A DNA stretch of 55,118 bases from Pseudomonas sp. GTDB taxonomy: Bacteria; Pseudomonadota; Gammaproteobacteria; Pseudomonadales; Pseudomonadaceae. The notes under the pieces are model-generated. The model saw nothing but the letters and a program-made list of their open reading frames with translations, did not search any database and had not been told where the DNA came from. Of this stretch, positions 45,911 to 54,568 are shown piece after piece; within the stretch, counting starts at the first letter, position 1; each line of letters begins with the position of its first letter. Location: contig NZ_JAQGNX010000116.1 in NCBI RefSeq assembly GCF_028293835.1, positions 1-55,118 of the forward strand. The letters run 5' to 3'. The position numbers and the translations under genes were made by a program.

Positions 45911-48136
45911 ATGAAAGCGTTCGGCAAAATCCTGGGTCTGGTTATTCTCGGGTTGTTGCTGATCATCGTGGCTCTTGGCTTTGCCCTGACCCATTTCTTT
46001 GATCCCAACAATTACAAAGACGAGATTCGCCAATTGGCCCGTGACAAGGCCCACCTGGAGCTGACTCTAAAAGGCGATATTGGCTGGAGCCTGTTTCCAT
46101 GGCTTGGCCTAGAGCTGCACGACGCCAGCGTCGCCACTCTGACTGCCCCGACCAAACCTTTCGCCGATCTGCAAATGCTCGGATTGTCGGTTCGCGTGCT
46201 GCCGCTGTTGCGCCGCGAAATCCAGATGAGTGATGTGCGCGTTGAAGGCCTCAACCTGACGCTGAACCGTGACGAAAACGGCCACGGCAACTGGGAAGAC
46301 ATCGGACGCCCAGCGCCGACTACCCCCGCATCAACTCCGGAAAGTGCGACTGCAGACGCCAGCAAACCAGCGCCCGTTGCGTCAGAAAAATCTTCACAAC
46401 CGCTCAAGCTCGACATCGACAGCCTGACTATCAACAACGCCCATATTGACTACAGCGACGCCAAAAGTGGCCGGCAATTTACCGCCGAGAGCATTCAGTT
46501 GAGCACCGGGGCCGTGCATGAAGCGACCAATATTCCCATAAAACTGACTTCGTTCCTCAGCACCAACCAACCTGTGATGCGCGCCAAAACCGAGCTGGTC
46601 GGCCAATTACGCTTCGACCGTGCGCTCAAACGCTATCAATTCGAGGACATGCGTCTGTCCGGAGAGACATCAGGCGACCCACTGGACGGCAAGACCTTGA
46701 CGTTTGCCGCACAAGGCCAATTGCTGGTCGACCTGGCAGCCAACGTTGCGGACTGGAACGGCCTGAAATTTTCGGCGAACCAGTTACGCGCCCTGGGCGA
46801 ACTGCATGTGCGAGATCTGGACAAGACGCCTCAGGTTAGCGGCGGTCTTTCCATCGCCCAGTTCAGCTTGCGAGACTTCATCGACGGCATCGGTCAGACC
46901 TTGCCCGATATCTCGGAAGGCAGTTTGAGTAAAGTGGAACTGGTTGGCCGCTTCACGGGCAGCCCGAACAGCTTCGCCGTCGAAGACCTCAATATGAAAG
47001 TCGACGACAGCACCTTCACGGGTCGCGTTGCCGTCGATGACATTGCCAAGCAAGCGATTCGCGTCCAGCTAAAAGCCGATACTTTTGACGCCGATCTTTA
47101 TCGTCCGGCCAAAAGCGAAGTCGCCAAGAGCGCGGGCGCGGCACGCAAATCTGAAGTAACCGGCACGGAAAACCAGGCGTTCGCCACCGTGGGCGGCACC
47201 ACGCCGTTGCCCAATCCACCGACCCAGGTCGCGTGGAGCACCGAGCGACTGCTGCCGGTGGAGCGCCTACGCAAACTCGACGTTCAAGCTGACCTCAGCT
47301 TTGGCCAACTGACCGTCGACAAATTGCCGATCCAGAATGCCGTGCTTAAAACTCAAGGCGTCGGCGGGCAAATCAGCCTGGACAGCCTGCGCGGTAACAT
47401 CAATAACGGTGATTTTGAAATCAAAGGCACACTTGATGTGCGCCCCGATGTGCCCTTGGTGAGCCTGCAAACGCGCATCAATAAAATCCCGGTGGAACGC
47501 TTCTACCGCAGCGAAGGTAATTCTCCTGTGAGGGGGTTGTTAACCTCGCACAGCGACATGACCAGCAAAGGTAACAGCCAGAAAGTGTTGATCGACGGGC
47601 TCAACGGCACCGCCAGCTTCATGTTGAACAACGGTGTGCTGGTCAACGCCAACCTCGAACAACAACTTTGCGTGGGCATCGCCAAGCTCAACCGCCAAAC
47701 CTTGAGCGGCGAACCCCACGGTAAGGACACGCCCTTCCAACAGCTCAACGGCAATTTGGTTATCCGCAACGGCGTTGCCAACAATCCTGACCTGAAAGTG
47801 CAAATCCCTGGGTTGGCCGTCAATGGCAACGGCGATGTCGACCTGCGAGTGTTGGGTATGGATTACCGCATCGGCATCATCGTCGAAGGCGACAAGGGCG
47901 ACATGCCGGACCCTGCCTGCCAAGTCAACGATCGTTACGCCAATATCGAATTCCCTGTGCGCTGCCGTGGCCCGGTTGAATTGGGCGCCAAGGCTTGCCG
48001 TGTCGACAGCGAAGCGCTGGGGGCAGTCGCGGCCAAGCTGGCAGGCGACAAGATCGAACAGAAAATAGATGAAAAACTGGGCGACAAAGTTAATCCACAG
48101 CTCAAGGAAGCGCTAAAAGGTTTGTTGAGACGATGA
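45911..48136 (+). CDS. AsmA family protein
   Basis: The 741-residue AsmA-like protein has an N-terminal membrane anchor (about residues 6-27), AsmA-type start LTHFFDPNNYKDEIRQLARDKAHLELTLKGDIGWSLFPWLGLEL, and a C-terminal AsmA domain (LEQQLCVGIAKLNRQ, and PVRCRGPVEL). Such proteins have long beta-groove periplasmic domains linked to lipid transport and outer-membrane assembly. An AAGGATT site precedes the ATG. Its stop overlaps the mutY start (ATGA). Confidence 0.92.
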   Translation: MKAFGKILGLVILGLLLIIVALGFALTHFFDPNNYKDEIRQLARDKAHLELTLKGDIGWSLFPWLGLELHDASVATLTAPTKPFADLQMLGLSVRVLPLLRREIQMSDVRVEGLNLTLNRDENGHGNWEDIGRPAPTTPASTPESATADASKPAPVASEKSSQPLKLDIDSLTINNAHIDYSDAKSGRQFTAESIQLSTGAVHEATNIPIKLTSFLSTNQPVMRAKTELVGQLRFDRALKRYQFEDMRLSGETSGDPLDGKTLTFAAQGQLLVDLAANVADWNGLKFSANQLRALGELHVRDLDKTPQVSGGLSIAQFSLRDFIDGIGQTLPDISEGSLSKVELVGRFTGSPNSFAVEDLNMKVDDSTFTGRVAVDDIAKQAIRVQLKADTFDADLYRPAKSEVAKSAGAARKSEVTGTENQAFATVGGTTPLPNPPTQVAWSTERLLPVERLRKLDVQADLSFGQLTVDKLPIQNAVLKTQGVGGQISLDSLRGNINNGDFEIKGTLDVRPDVPLVSLQTRINKIPVERFYRSEGNSPVRGLLTSHSDMTSKGNSQKVLIDGLNGTASFMLNNGVLVNANLEQQLCVGIAKLNRQTLSGEPHGKDTPFQQLNGNLVIRNGVANNPDLKVQIPGLAVNGNGDVDLRVLGMDYRIGIIVEGDKGDMPDPACQVNDRYANIEFPVRCRGPVELGAKACRVDSEALGAVAAKLAGDKIEQKIDEKLGDKVNPQLKEALKGLLRR

Positions 48137-49197
48137 AAGCTGAGCAATTTTCAACGGCAGTACTCGAATGGTACGACCGCCACGGCAGACATGATCTGCC
48201 TTGGCAACAGGGGATCACGCCGTACCGGGTATGGGTGTCGGAGATCATGCTGCAACAGACTCAAGTCAGCACTGTTCTGAACTACTTTGATCGCTTCATG
48301 GAAGCCCTGCCAACCGTGCAGGCGTTGGCTGAAGCGCCAGAAGACGAAGTCCTGCACCTGTGGACCGGGCTTGGTTACTACACCCGCGCGCGCAATTTGC
48401 AGAAGAGCGCAAAAATTGTCATGGCTGAGTACGCTGGCGAGTTTCCCCATGCCGTCGAAAAGCTCATCGAACTGCCCGGTATTGGCTTGTCCACCGCCGG
48501 CGCCATCGCCAGTTTGAGCATGGGCTTGCGCGCGCCGATCCTCGACGGCAACGTCAAGCGCGTGCTGGCGCGTTATACCGCCCAGGAGGGCTACCCCGGC
48601 GAGCCCAAAGTGGCCAAACAGCTATGGGCGAACGCTGAGCGCTTCACGCCGCATAGCCGAGTCAACAATTACACCCAGGCGATGATGGACCTGGGAGCGA
48701 CGCTGTGCACCCGCAGCAAACCCAGTTGCCTGCTCTGCCCGCTGGAAAAAGGCTGCGAAGCGCACCTACTCGGTCTGGAGATTCGCTACCCGATTCCTAA
48801 ACCGCGTAAAACCGTCCCGCAGAAGCGCACGCTGATGCCAATGCTTGCCAACCGTGATGGCGCTATTTTGCTTTACCGACGCCCTTCTACCGGGCTCTGG
48901 GGCGGATTGTGGAGCTTGCCGGAGCTGGATCAGTTCAGCGACCTGGAGCATCTGGCCAGCCAGCACGCGCTGGAACTGGGCAAACATCACGAACTGCCGG
49001 GGCTGATCCACACCTTCAGCCACTTCCAACTGTCCATCGAACCCTGGCTGGTGCGGGTCGAAGAGTCCGCCCACCACGTGGCCGAGGCCGACTGGCTCTG
49101 GTATAACCTCGCCACCCCGCCGCGCCTGGGCCTCGCTGCCCCGGTGAAGAAGCTGCTGAAACGCGCAGCCGACGTATTGAACGCAGGAGAGTTGTGA
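48133..49197 (+). CDS. mutY: A/G-specific adenine glycosylase MutY
   Basis: The 354-residue DNA-repair glycosylase removes adenine opposite 8-oxoguanine. The catalytic Glu37 ([11 protein letters not shown]) and Asp138 (ILDGNVKRV) flank the helix-hairpin-helix [11 protein letters not shown]. The Fe-S cluster cysteines are Cys192, Cys199, Cys202 and Cys208. The C-terminal NUDIX-like domain (about 230-350) recognises 8-oxoG. It is coupled to asmA upstream and to yggX downstream (TGATG). Confidence 0.97.
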   Translation: MKAEQFSTAVLEWYDRHGRHDLPWQQGITPYRVWVSEIMLQQTQVSTVLNYFDRFMEALPTVQALAEAPEDEVLHLWTGLGYYTRARNLQKSAKIVMAEYAGEFPHAVEKLIELPGIGLSTAGAIASLSMGLRAPILDGNVKRVLARYTAQEGYPGEPKVAKQLWANAERFTPHSRVNNYTQAMMDLGATLCTRSKPSCLLCPLEKGCEAHLLGLEIRYPIPKPRKTVPQKRTLMPMLANRDGAILLYRRPSTGLWGGLWSLPELDQFSDLEHLASQHALELGKHHELPGLIHTFSHFQLSIEPWLVRVEESAHHVAEADWLWYNLATPPRLGLAAPVKKLLKRAADVLNAGEL

Positions 49198-49469
49198 TGA
49201 CCCGCACCGTAATGTGCCGTAAGTACAAAGAAGAATTACCCGGCCTGGAACGCGCCCCGTACCCTGGCGCCAAAGGCGAAGACATCTTCAACCACGTTTC
49301 ACAAAAAGCCTGGGCCGACTGGCAGAAACACCAGACCCTGCTGATCAACGAACGTCGCTTGAACATGATGAACGCCGAGGACCGTAAATTTCTTCAGACG
49401 GAAATGGACAAGTTCCTGTCCGGCGCCGATTACGCCCAGGCAGAAGGCTACGTCGCCCCCGAGAAATAA
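49197..49469 (+). CDS. Oxidative damage/iron-trafficking protein YggX
   Basis: The 90-residue small protein has the family pattern [29 protein letters not shown] and [20 protein letters not shown]. YggX protects Fe-S enzymes and is linked to MutY in many bacteria. The ATG overlaps the mutY TGA; an AGGAG site lies eight bases before it. Confidence 0.95.
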   Translation: MTRTVMCRKYKEELPGLERAPYPGAKGEDIFNHVSQKAWADWQKHQTLLINERRLNMMNAEDRKFLQTEMDKFLSGADYAQAEGYVAPEK

Positions 49470-49530
49470 CCCTTTGCAGGCACTGTGGGTCGTAAGCGAC
49501 GGTAATAACTGAATATTTTTAAAAACACGC

Positions 49531-49559
49531 TTGACGACCCCCCGAAAAACAAGTCTAAT
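49531..49559 (+). promoter_or_regulatory. tRNA-Phe promoter
   Basis: TTGACG (49531-49536), 17 bp spacer and TCTAAT (49554-49559). A GC-rich discriminator (GCGCCCCG) follows, as in stringently controlled stable-RNA promoters. Confidence 0.8.
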
Positions 49560-49569
49560 GCGCCCCGTT

Positions 49570-49645
49570 GCCCAGATAGCTCAGTCGGTAGAGCAGGGGA
49601 TTGAAAATCCCCGTGTCGGCGGTTCGATTCCGTCTCTGGGCACCA
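49570..49645 (+). tRNA. tRNA-Phe (GAA)
   Basis: The 76-nt cloverleaf includes the encoded CCA. The 7-bp acceptor stem is GCCCAGA with TCTGGGC. The anticodon loop TTGAAAA has GAA at 49603-49605, and the T-loop is GGTTCGATTCC. It lies between yggX and a conserved small gene, as in P. aeruginosa. Confidence 0.97.
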
Positions 49646-49785
49646 TAAATACCGAAAAACCTCTGCGTCGAAAGGCTCAGGGGTTTTTTATTGGCCGTCG
49701 TTTGACCACATCCCGCTTGGCTATTCAAAACGTATGCGTTTCAATAGCGCCCATTAGCAGCATCCGCCTGCAAGGACTTACGCTT

Positions 49786-50271
49786 ATGGCTTCGCCAGAC
49801 AAACAGCAAAAACGCGCCAAGCGAGCGAAATCCAAAGCCAAACAGAACCGTTCGGGCAAACCGGCCCAAGGGCTGTTTCATCCGGTTCTCGCGTCGCCGC
49901 TGGTCAATGAACCGTTCGATGACGTTGAGATTGACCTGTCGACGTTCGATTTCGAAGACGTGCTCGCCAATGGTTTCGACCCGGCCGACTTCGACGATCT
50001 GTTCCAGGCCATGAAAGCCGCCGAGTTCATTAGCCAGTTGGCGATGTGTGTGGTGTTCTTGCAATATCCGGTTCTGGAATTGGTAATCGCCGAGGAAGAA
50101 GAAGAGAACGCTACCGACTTCCTCATGAGTTTACTCGTCGCCTACCGTGCGAATTTTTACGACGAAGACGAAGACACCGCCGTTGCGTGGATGGAAAGCA
50201 AGGCTTTCCAGGCTGACTACAACGAGGCGTCACGTATTCTTGTAGGCAAGAACAACCAGCAGTCGCGCTGA
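49786..50271 (+). CDS. Conserved hypothetical acidic protein
   Basis: The 161-residue protein begins with a lysine/arginine-rich segment (KQQKRAKRAKSKAKQNRSGK) followed by a strongly acidic body with DDVEIDLSTFDFEDVL and a helical region LEVIAEEEEENATDFL-like (LVIAEEEEENATDFLMSLLVAY). No domain is recognised and no function is assigned. AAGGA lies nine bases before the ATG; earlier in-frame codons run through the tRNA. A 7-bp hairpin (CGACTCA with TGAGTCG) at 50284-50302 follows it. Confidence 0.8.
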   Translation: MASPDKQQKRAKRAKSKAKQNRSGKPAQGLFHPVLASPLVNEPFDDVEIDLSTFDFEDVLANGFDPADFDDLFQAMKAAEFISQLAMCVVFLQYPVLELVIAEEEEENATDFLMSLLVAYRANFYDEDEDTAVAWMESKAFQADYNEASRILVGKNNQQSR

Positions 50272-50341
50272 AGTTTTTTTTACCGACTCACACCGTGAGT
50301 CGTCGTATTTCCTCTGCATTATTCTTTTTGAGGTTCGTGAC

Positions 50342-50692
50342 ATGCGTACAACTCTTTCGGCCCTGACCCTTGCTTTGGGATTGCTTGCGGCTCAAAACGC
50401 GTCGGCTGGCGATGCACTCACCTCGGCCCTAGGTGGCGGCGTCGGTGGCGCACTGGGTAACGTTGTAGGTCAAAAAATGGGCGGCGGCAGCACCGGCGCG
50501 GCGTTAGGCGCTGGTGTCGGTGGCGCAGCTGGCGGCGCGTTGACCGCCAAGAAAGGCCACAAGACCAAAGCAGCATTGGGTGGCGGCCTCGGCTCAGCCG
50601 GCGGTTCGTTGCTGGGTAACAAGTTGGGCGGCAACGGCACCCTCGGTGCGGGCCTCGGTGGCGCAGCAGGCAGCGCATTGATGGCTAAATAA
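50342..50692 (+). CDS. Exported glycine-zipper protein
   Basis: The 116-residue protein has a signal peptide (ending NASAGDA) and a body made almost entirely of GxxxG glycine-zipper repeats (GGGVGGALGNVVGQKMGGG, GAGVGGAAGGAL, GGGLGSAGGSLLG). It probably inserts in or associates with a membrane as packed helices. GAGG precedes the ATG. A terminator lies 55 bp downstream. Confidence 0.82.
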   Translation: MRTTLSALTLALGLLAAQNASAGDALTSALGGGVGGALGNVVGQKMGGGSTGAALGAGVGGAAGGALTAKKGHKTKAALGGGLGSAGGSLLGNKLGGNGTLGAGLGGAAGSALMAK

Positions 50693-50746
50693 CACTGAAT
50701 GAAAACACGTCCGGACAGCGCAAGCCGTCTTGGATATCAATAAAAG

Positions 50747-50768
50747 ACCCGCCCCGTGCGGGTTTTTT
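50747..50768 (+). terminator. Terminator after the glycine-zipper gene
   Basis: A 6-bp stem (ACCCGC with GCGGGT) with a five-base loop is followed by six T. Confidence 0.85.
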
Positions 50769-50858
50769 ATTGCCGGGATTGCGATGCTACCGCGAACATC
50801 AGCATTTGAGATAATGTTGCGCTATTCCATAGCCGGACCCCGCTCACGGAGCAACCGA

Positions 50859-51620
50859 ATGCAGATGTATAAAAAATTTCTTCTGACCGCGATGGCCACC
50901 TTGGTGTTCGCGACCGGTGCGGTTGCTGCAGACAAACTGAAAATGGGCGTCCAGGCTGCCTATCCGCCGTTCAACAGCAAAGACGAAAGCGGTCAGGTCG
51001 TGGGCTTTGATGTCGACATCGGCAACGCCCTGTGCGCAAAAATGAAAGTTGAGTGCGAGGTAGTCACTTCCGATTGGGACAATATTATCCCCGCACTTAA
51101 CGACAACCAGTTCAATTTCCTCGTGTCGTCGATGTCGATCACCGAAGAGCGCAAACAACTCGTCGACTTCACCGACCCGTACTATTCCAACAAGCTGCAG
51201 TTCGTGGGCCTGATCGCGGCGGGCTCGGACGAATCAATTCCGTTCAAGGACACCCTGGACGGTAAAACCATTGGCGCAGCGCGCGGCACGCTGGCGGCGG
51301 CCTGGCTGAAAGACAATCTTGCCCCAGGCGCCACTATTCAGCTGTATGACACCCAGGCAGATGCCTACGCCGATCTGAACGCCGGAAATCTATATGCAGT
51401 CCTCGCCGACAAATTCGTCAGCTACGAATGGCTCAAAAGCGAAGCCGGGATCCCTTACGAATTCAAAGGCGAGCCTGTCGTCAACAATGACAAAATCGGC
51501 ATCGCCGTGCGCAAGGGTGATCCACTGCGCGAGCAATTGAATACTGCGTTAAAAGACATCATCAGCGACGGCACCTACAAGAAAATCAACGACCGCTACT
51601 TCCCCTTCAGCATTCTTTGA
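50859..51620 (+). CDS. Amino-acid ABC transporter substrate-binding protein
   Basis: The 253-residue periplasmic receptor of the HisJ/ArgT type has a signal peptide (ending GAVAA-DKL), mature start LKMGVQAAYPPFNSKDESGQVVGFDVDIGNALCAKMK, and ligand-binding SMSITEERKQLVDFTDPYY and GAARGTLAAAWLKD. A basic amino acid is the probable ligand by family. GGAG precedes the ATG with seven-base spacing. No permease or ATPase gene follows. Confidence 0.88.
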   Translation: MQMYKKFLLTAMATLVFATGAVAADKLKMGVQAAYPPFNSKDESGQVVGFDVDIGNALCAKMKVECEVVTSDWDNIIPALNDNQFNFLVSSMSITEERKQLVDFTDPYYSNKLQFVGLIAAGSDESIPFKDTLDGKTIGAARGTLAAAWLKDNLAPGATIQLYDTQADAYADLNAGNLYAVLADKFVSYEWLKSEAGIPYEFKGEPVVNNDKIGIAVRKGDPLREQLNTALKDIISDGTYKKINDRYFPFSIL

Positions 51621-51623
51621 CTT

Positions 51624-52865
51624 TTGACCAACGTTCTACAGGGCGAGCAGATTGGCAAACGGTTCCGGGAACTCGACGCTTTCCTGATCGCCCATCAAAC
51701 ACTCTGGCGCCCACGTCCTTTTACTCACCGCCTACTGCCGTGGGAGCCTGAGCACGCCGAGTTGGCTACCTGGCTGCGTTCACGCTCACTGGAAAACGCC
51801 GAAGCCGCTCACAACCAACCATACTCGCTGCAAGCGCCTGCCCCTTTCACCCAACTGGCGGCGCAGTCCGCTGCACTGAGTGTTTTGGGAGATCTACCCA
51901 GCGTGGCACGCGGTGCGCTGCCAACGCGCATGAACACAGACGTGCCGGGCCGCAAACAGCAACAGATCCAAGCATTCGCCGCATCCCTGAACTTTCAACG
52001 AGAGCCCAGGCACTGGCTCGACTGGTGCGCTGGCAAAGGTCACCTAGGGAGACATCTGGCTCACGGTGGCCAAGCATTGACCTGCCTGGAAAACGATTCG
52101 CAGTTGGTCGACGCGGGCGCCCAACTCAGCCGCCGGATGGGCATTAGCGCCCATCACCTGCAACAGGATGTCCTTGCCGCCAACGCTATTGATCGGATTT
52201 ACCCTCGGCATACGCCCGTGGCCCTGCATGCGTGCGGCGATTTGCACGTGCAACTGATGCGCCTCACCGCTGACGTCGGTTGTACTCAGTTGGCCATTGC
52301 CCCGTGCTGTTACAACCGCACCCGCGCTACGGCTTATCAGCCACTATCATCCCAGGGGAAGGCTTCGGCCTTGCGCCTGTCCCTTGAAGACCTGAGCCTG
52401 CCGCTCAGCGAAACCGTCACCGCAGGCGCTCGCGTCCGGCGCCAGCGCGACCAGTCGATGGCCCGACGCCTCGCGTTCGATGTGCTTCAGCGCGACCTGC
52501 GCAGTGTTGACGAGTATCTGCCCACGCCTTCCCTGCCCGTCAGTTGGCTGAATAAACCGTTCGTCGATTATTGCCGCGACCTTGCCGCACTCAAGCACCT
52601 ACCTGCGGTGGGCCAGCAAGACTGGAAAACGCTTGAACACGCCGGCTGGCAACGCTTGGCCGAAGTGCGCAATCTCGAACTAGTGCGCGGATTGTTTCGG
52701 CGCCCGCTAGAACTGTGGTTAGTTCTCGATGGTGCTGGCTATTTGCAGGATCGCGACTACTCTGTCCAACTCGGTACATTCTGCACGACCGACATCACGC
52801 CACGTAATCTGATGCTTCTCGCTGAGCGCCAACAGGGTGAAATCAAACCACCGCCCTGTGGATAA
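51624..52865 (+). CDS. SAM-dependent methyltransferase-like protein
   Basis: The 413-residue protein has a class-I methyltransferase fold. Motif I is HWLDWCAGKGHLGRHLA (about 130-146), followed by CLENDSQLVDAG, ALHACGDLHVQLM and an IAPCCYNR motif, which resembles nucleic-acid or small-molecule methyltransferases. The substrate is unknown. The frame starts at a TTG three bases after the upstream stop, with no clear ribosome site. Translational coupling or a later start is possible, so the N-terminus is uncertain. It ends just before a small terminator. Confidence 0.75.
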   Translation: MTNVLQGEQIGKRFRELDAFLIAHQTLWRPRPFTHRLLPWEPEHAELATWLRSRSLENAEAAHNQPYSLQAPAPFTQLAAQSAALSVLGDLPSVARGALPTRMNTDVPGRKQQQIQAFAASLNFQREPRHWLDWCAGKGHLGRHLAHGGQALTCLENDSQLVDAGAQLSRRMGISAHHLQQDVLAANAIDRIYPRHTPVALHACGDLHVQLMRLTADVGCTQLAIAPCCYNRTRATAYQPLSSQGKASALRLSLEDLSLPLSETVTAGARVRRQRDQSMARRLAFDVLQRDLRSVDEYLPTPSLPVSWLNKPFVDYCRDLAALKHLPAVGQQDWKTLEHAGWQRLAEVRNLELVRGLFRRPLELWLVLDGAGYLQDRDYSVQLGTFCTTDITPRNLMLLAERQQGEIKPPPCG

Positions 52866-53249
52866 CTCTGTTGATGAAAATCCGACCAGTGCGATAAAAA
52901 CATAGCTAGCTAGCTAAACGGCTTTGCCGTGTTTTTTTTAGGGGGCATTAAATCTTCCAAAAAACAGCCACTTGCAGCGACCTGAGAACAGCTTCACAAA
53001 TTTGATGGTTTTTGCTCCAATTCCGACTCCGCTTGTGCATAAGCGTCACAGCGAATCCGAATAACGGCCGCGTTTTTGGTGTGTCCCATTGACCAAATTG
53101 GGCGCAGCTGCTGCGCTGTCCGATTTGGAATCGCGCCATCTTTCGCCCGCTACTTAGTTGTGCCTGTACTAATAACAACCAGTAACGCCTCCGCGCTCGA
53201 TAGCCATCGCGCCACTGGTCGGTGACTTTCTTTTCGCACCACTTCGCCC
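52866..53249. other. Gap with CTAG repeat, terminator and nested hairpin
   Basis: A 384-bp stretch with no supported gene. It contains a tandem TAGC repeat (about 52903-52914), a terminator at 52918-52939, and a nested hairpin (outer CCAAAT/ATTTGG, inner GCGCAG/CTGCGC, 53093-53128). The latter is unexplained. Confidence 0.5.
52918..52939 (+). terminator. Methyltransferase gene terminator
   Basis: A short stem (ACGGC with GCCGT, three-base loop) is followed by eight T (52932-52939). Confidence 0.8.
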
Positions 53250-54179
53250 TCAGTCTCGGGAGAAACCGTCAATCCTCAACGTCGGTTCGCTGGCGAACAC
53301 CTCAGCCAAAAAATCGATGAACACTTTCACCTTGCCGGACACACGACGCCCACCCGGCCAGACGGCATTCACCGGAAACGCCGGCGGAACGAACCCTGGC
53401 AAAACCTTGACCACCCTGCCCTCGGCAATATCGGCGGCGAACAGCCAGGTCAAAGTGTGGGCGATCCCCAACCCGGCTAACACCGAAGCACGCAGATGTT
53501 CGGCATCGTTGGTACTTACCTGCGCTTTCGGCGCGATGGTCACCGGCCCGGACGGCGTACTGAACTCCCACGCACGCTGCGCACCGCGAAACATGTAAGC
53601 AATGCACTTATGCTGCTCTACATCGCCCGGCACCATCGGCGTGCCGAACGTCTCTAGATAAGCCGGCGACGCCACGCTGCCGTACTCCACACGACCAATC
53701 CGCCGCGCCATCAAACTCGAGTCCGACAGATGCCCAATGCGCAGCGCGACATCGATGCCGTCCTCGATCAAACTCACATGCCGCTCAGAAATATCCAGTG
53801 CAAGACTGACATCCGGGTACCTGGCAAAGAATTCGGGAAGCCTGGGGATGACGTACAGACGACCAATCCCCGGCGACATCGCCACCCGCACCAACCCCGA
53901 AGGCGCGATCTGACCATGACCGATCCGCGATTCAGCCACCTCGACATCGTCCAGCAAACGCACCGCCGACTCGTAATAATCTTGCCCCGCGCTGGTCAGA
54001 CTCATCCCACGCGACGTCCGACGCAACAACTGCGCCCCCAACCGCGCCTCCAACGCCGCAACCTGCTTGCTGGCCGTCGGCTGACTGATCCCGGCAGCCG
54101 ACGCCGCCTTGGAAAAACTTCCAGTGTCCGCGACACGGATAAACAGCTGTAGCACGTCAAGCCGATCCATCTTGCTCAT
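53250..54179 (-). CDS. LysR-family transcriptional regulator
   Basis: The 309-residue regulator has a LysR HTH domain (MDRLDVLQLFIRVADTGSFSKAASAAGISQPTASKQVAALEARLGAQLLRRTSR) and a C-terminal substrate-binding domain from about residue 90 (GLVRVAMSPGIGRLYVIPRLPEFFARYP, VALRIGHLSDSSL). No target gene is divergently placed beside it; the 140-bp gap leads to tRNA-Thr on the other strand. The start could be GTG one codon upstream or the ATG used here. Confidence 0.9.
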   Translation of the reverse strand: MSKMDRLDVLQLFIRVADTGSFSKAASAAGISQPTASKQVAALEARLGAQLLRRTSRGMSLTSAGQDYYESAVRLLDDVEVAESRIGHGQIAPSGLVRVAMSPGIGRLYVIPRLPEFFARYPDVSLALDISERHVSLIEDGIDVALRIGHLSDSSLMARRIGRVEYGSVASPAYLETFGTPMVPGDVEQHKCIAYMFRGAQRAWEFSTPSGPVTIAPKAQVSTNDAEHLRASVLAGLGIAHTLTWLFAADIAEGRVVKVLPGFVPPAFPVNAVWPGGRRVSGKVKVFIDFLAEVFASEPTLRIDGFSRD

Positions 54180-54282
54180 CACCCGGCATCAGAAAATGGG
54201 CGCCACCGAGGGCGTCTGAAGGGGAAGATTAAACCGAAAACAGGAATTGGATATTTTTCTATGGGAATCAGCTAGCTAGGGG

Positions 54283-54310
54283 TTTACATCGTAAGAAAAC
54301 TGGATATACT
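54283..54310 (+). promoter_or_regulatory. tRNA-Thr promoter
   Basis: TTTACA (54283-54288), 16-bp spacer and TATACT (54305-54310) lie 12 bp before the tRNA. Confidence 0.75.
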
Positions 54311-54322
54311 CTGCGCCCATTA

Positions 54323-54398
<76 letters not shown>

Positions 54399-54443
54399 TA
54401 CAAAGTTCCAGAGAAGGCTTTCAACATCTCTGAACTCCCGAAA

Positions 54444-54467
54444 AACCCGCCTTCTGGCGGGTTTTTT
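54444..54467 (+). terminator. tRNA-Thr terminator
   Basis: An 8-bp stem (AACCCGCC with GGCGGGTT, loop TTCT) is followed by six T. Confidence 0.9.
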
Positions 54468-54568
54468 CGTTTTGGGGTTCCGTCGGATTCCCGTGGATCT
54501 TGGTGGATTCCAACCGGTTTAAGGATAGAGCTTGGGGTGAAGGTCACTTCGATAAAAGGGAGTACCTT

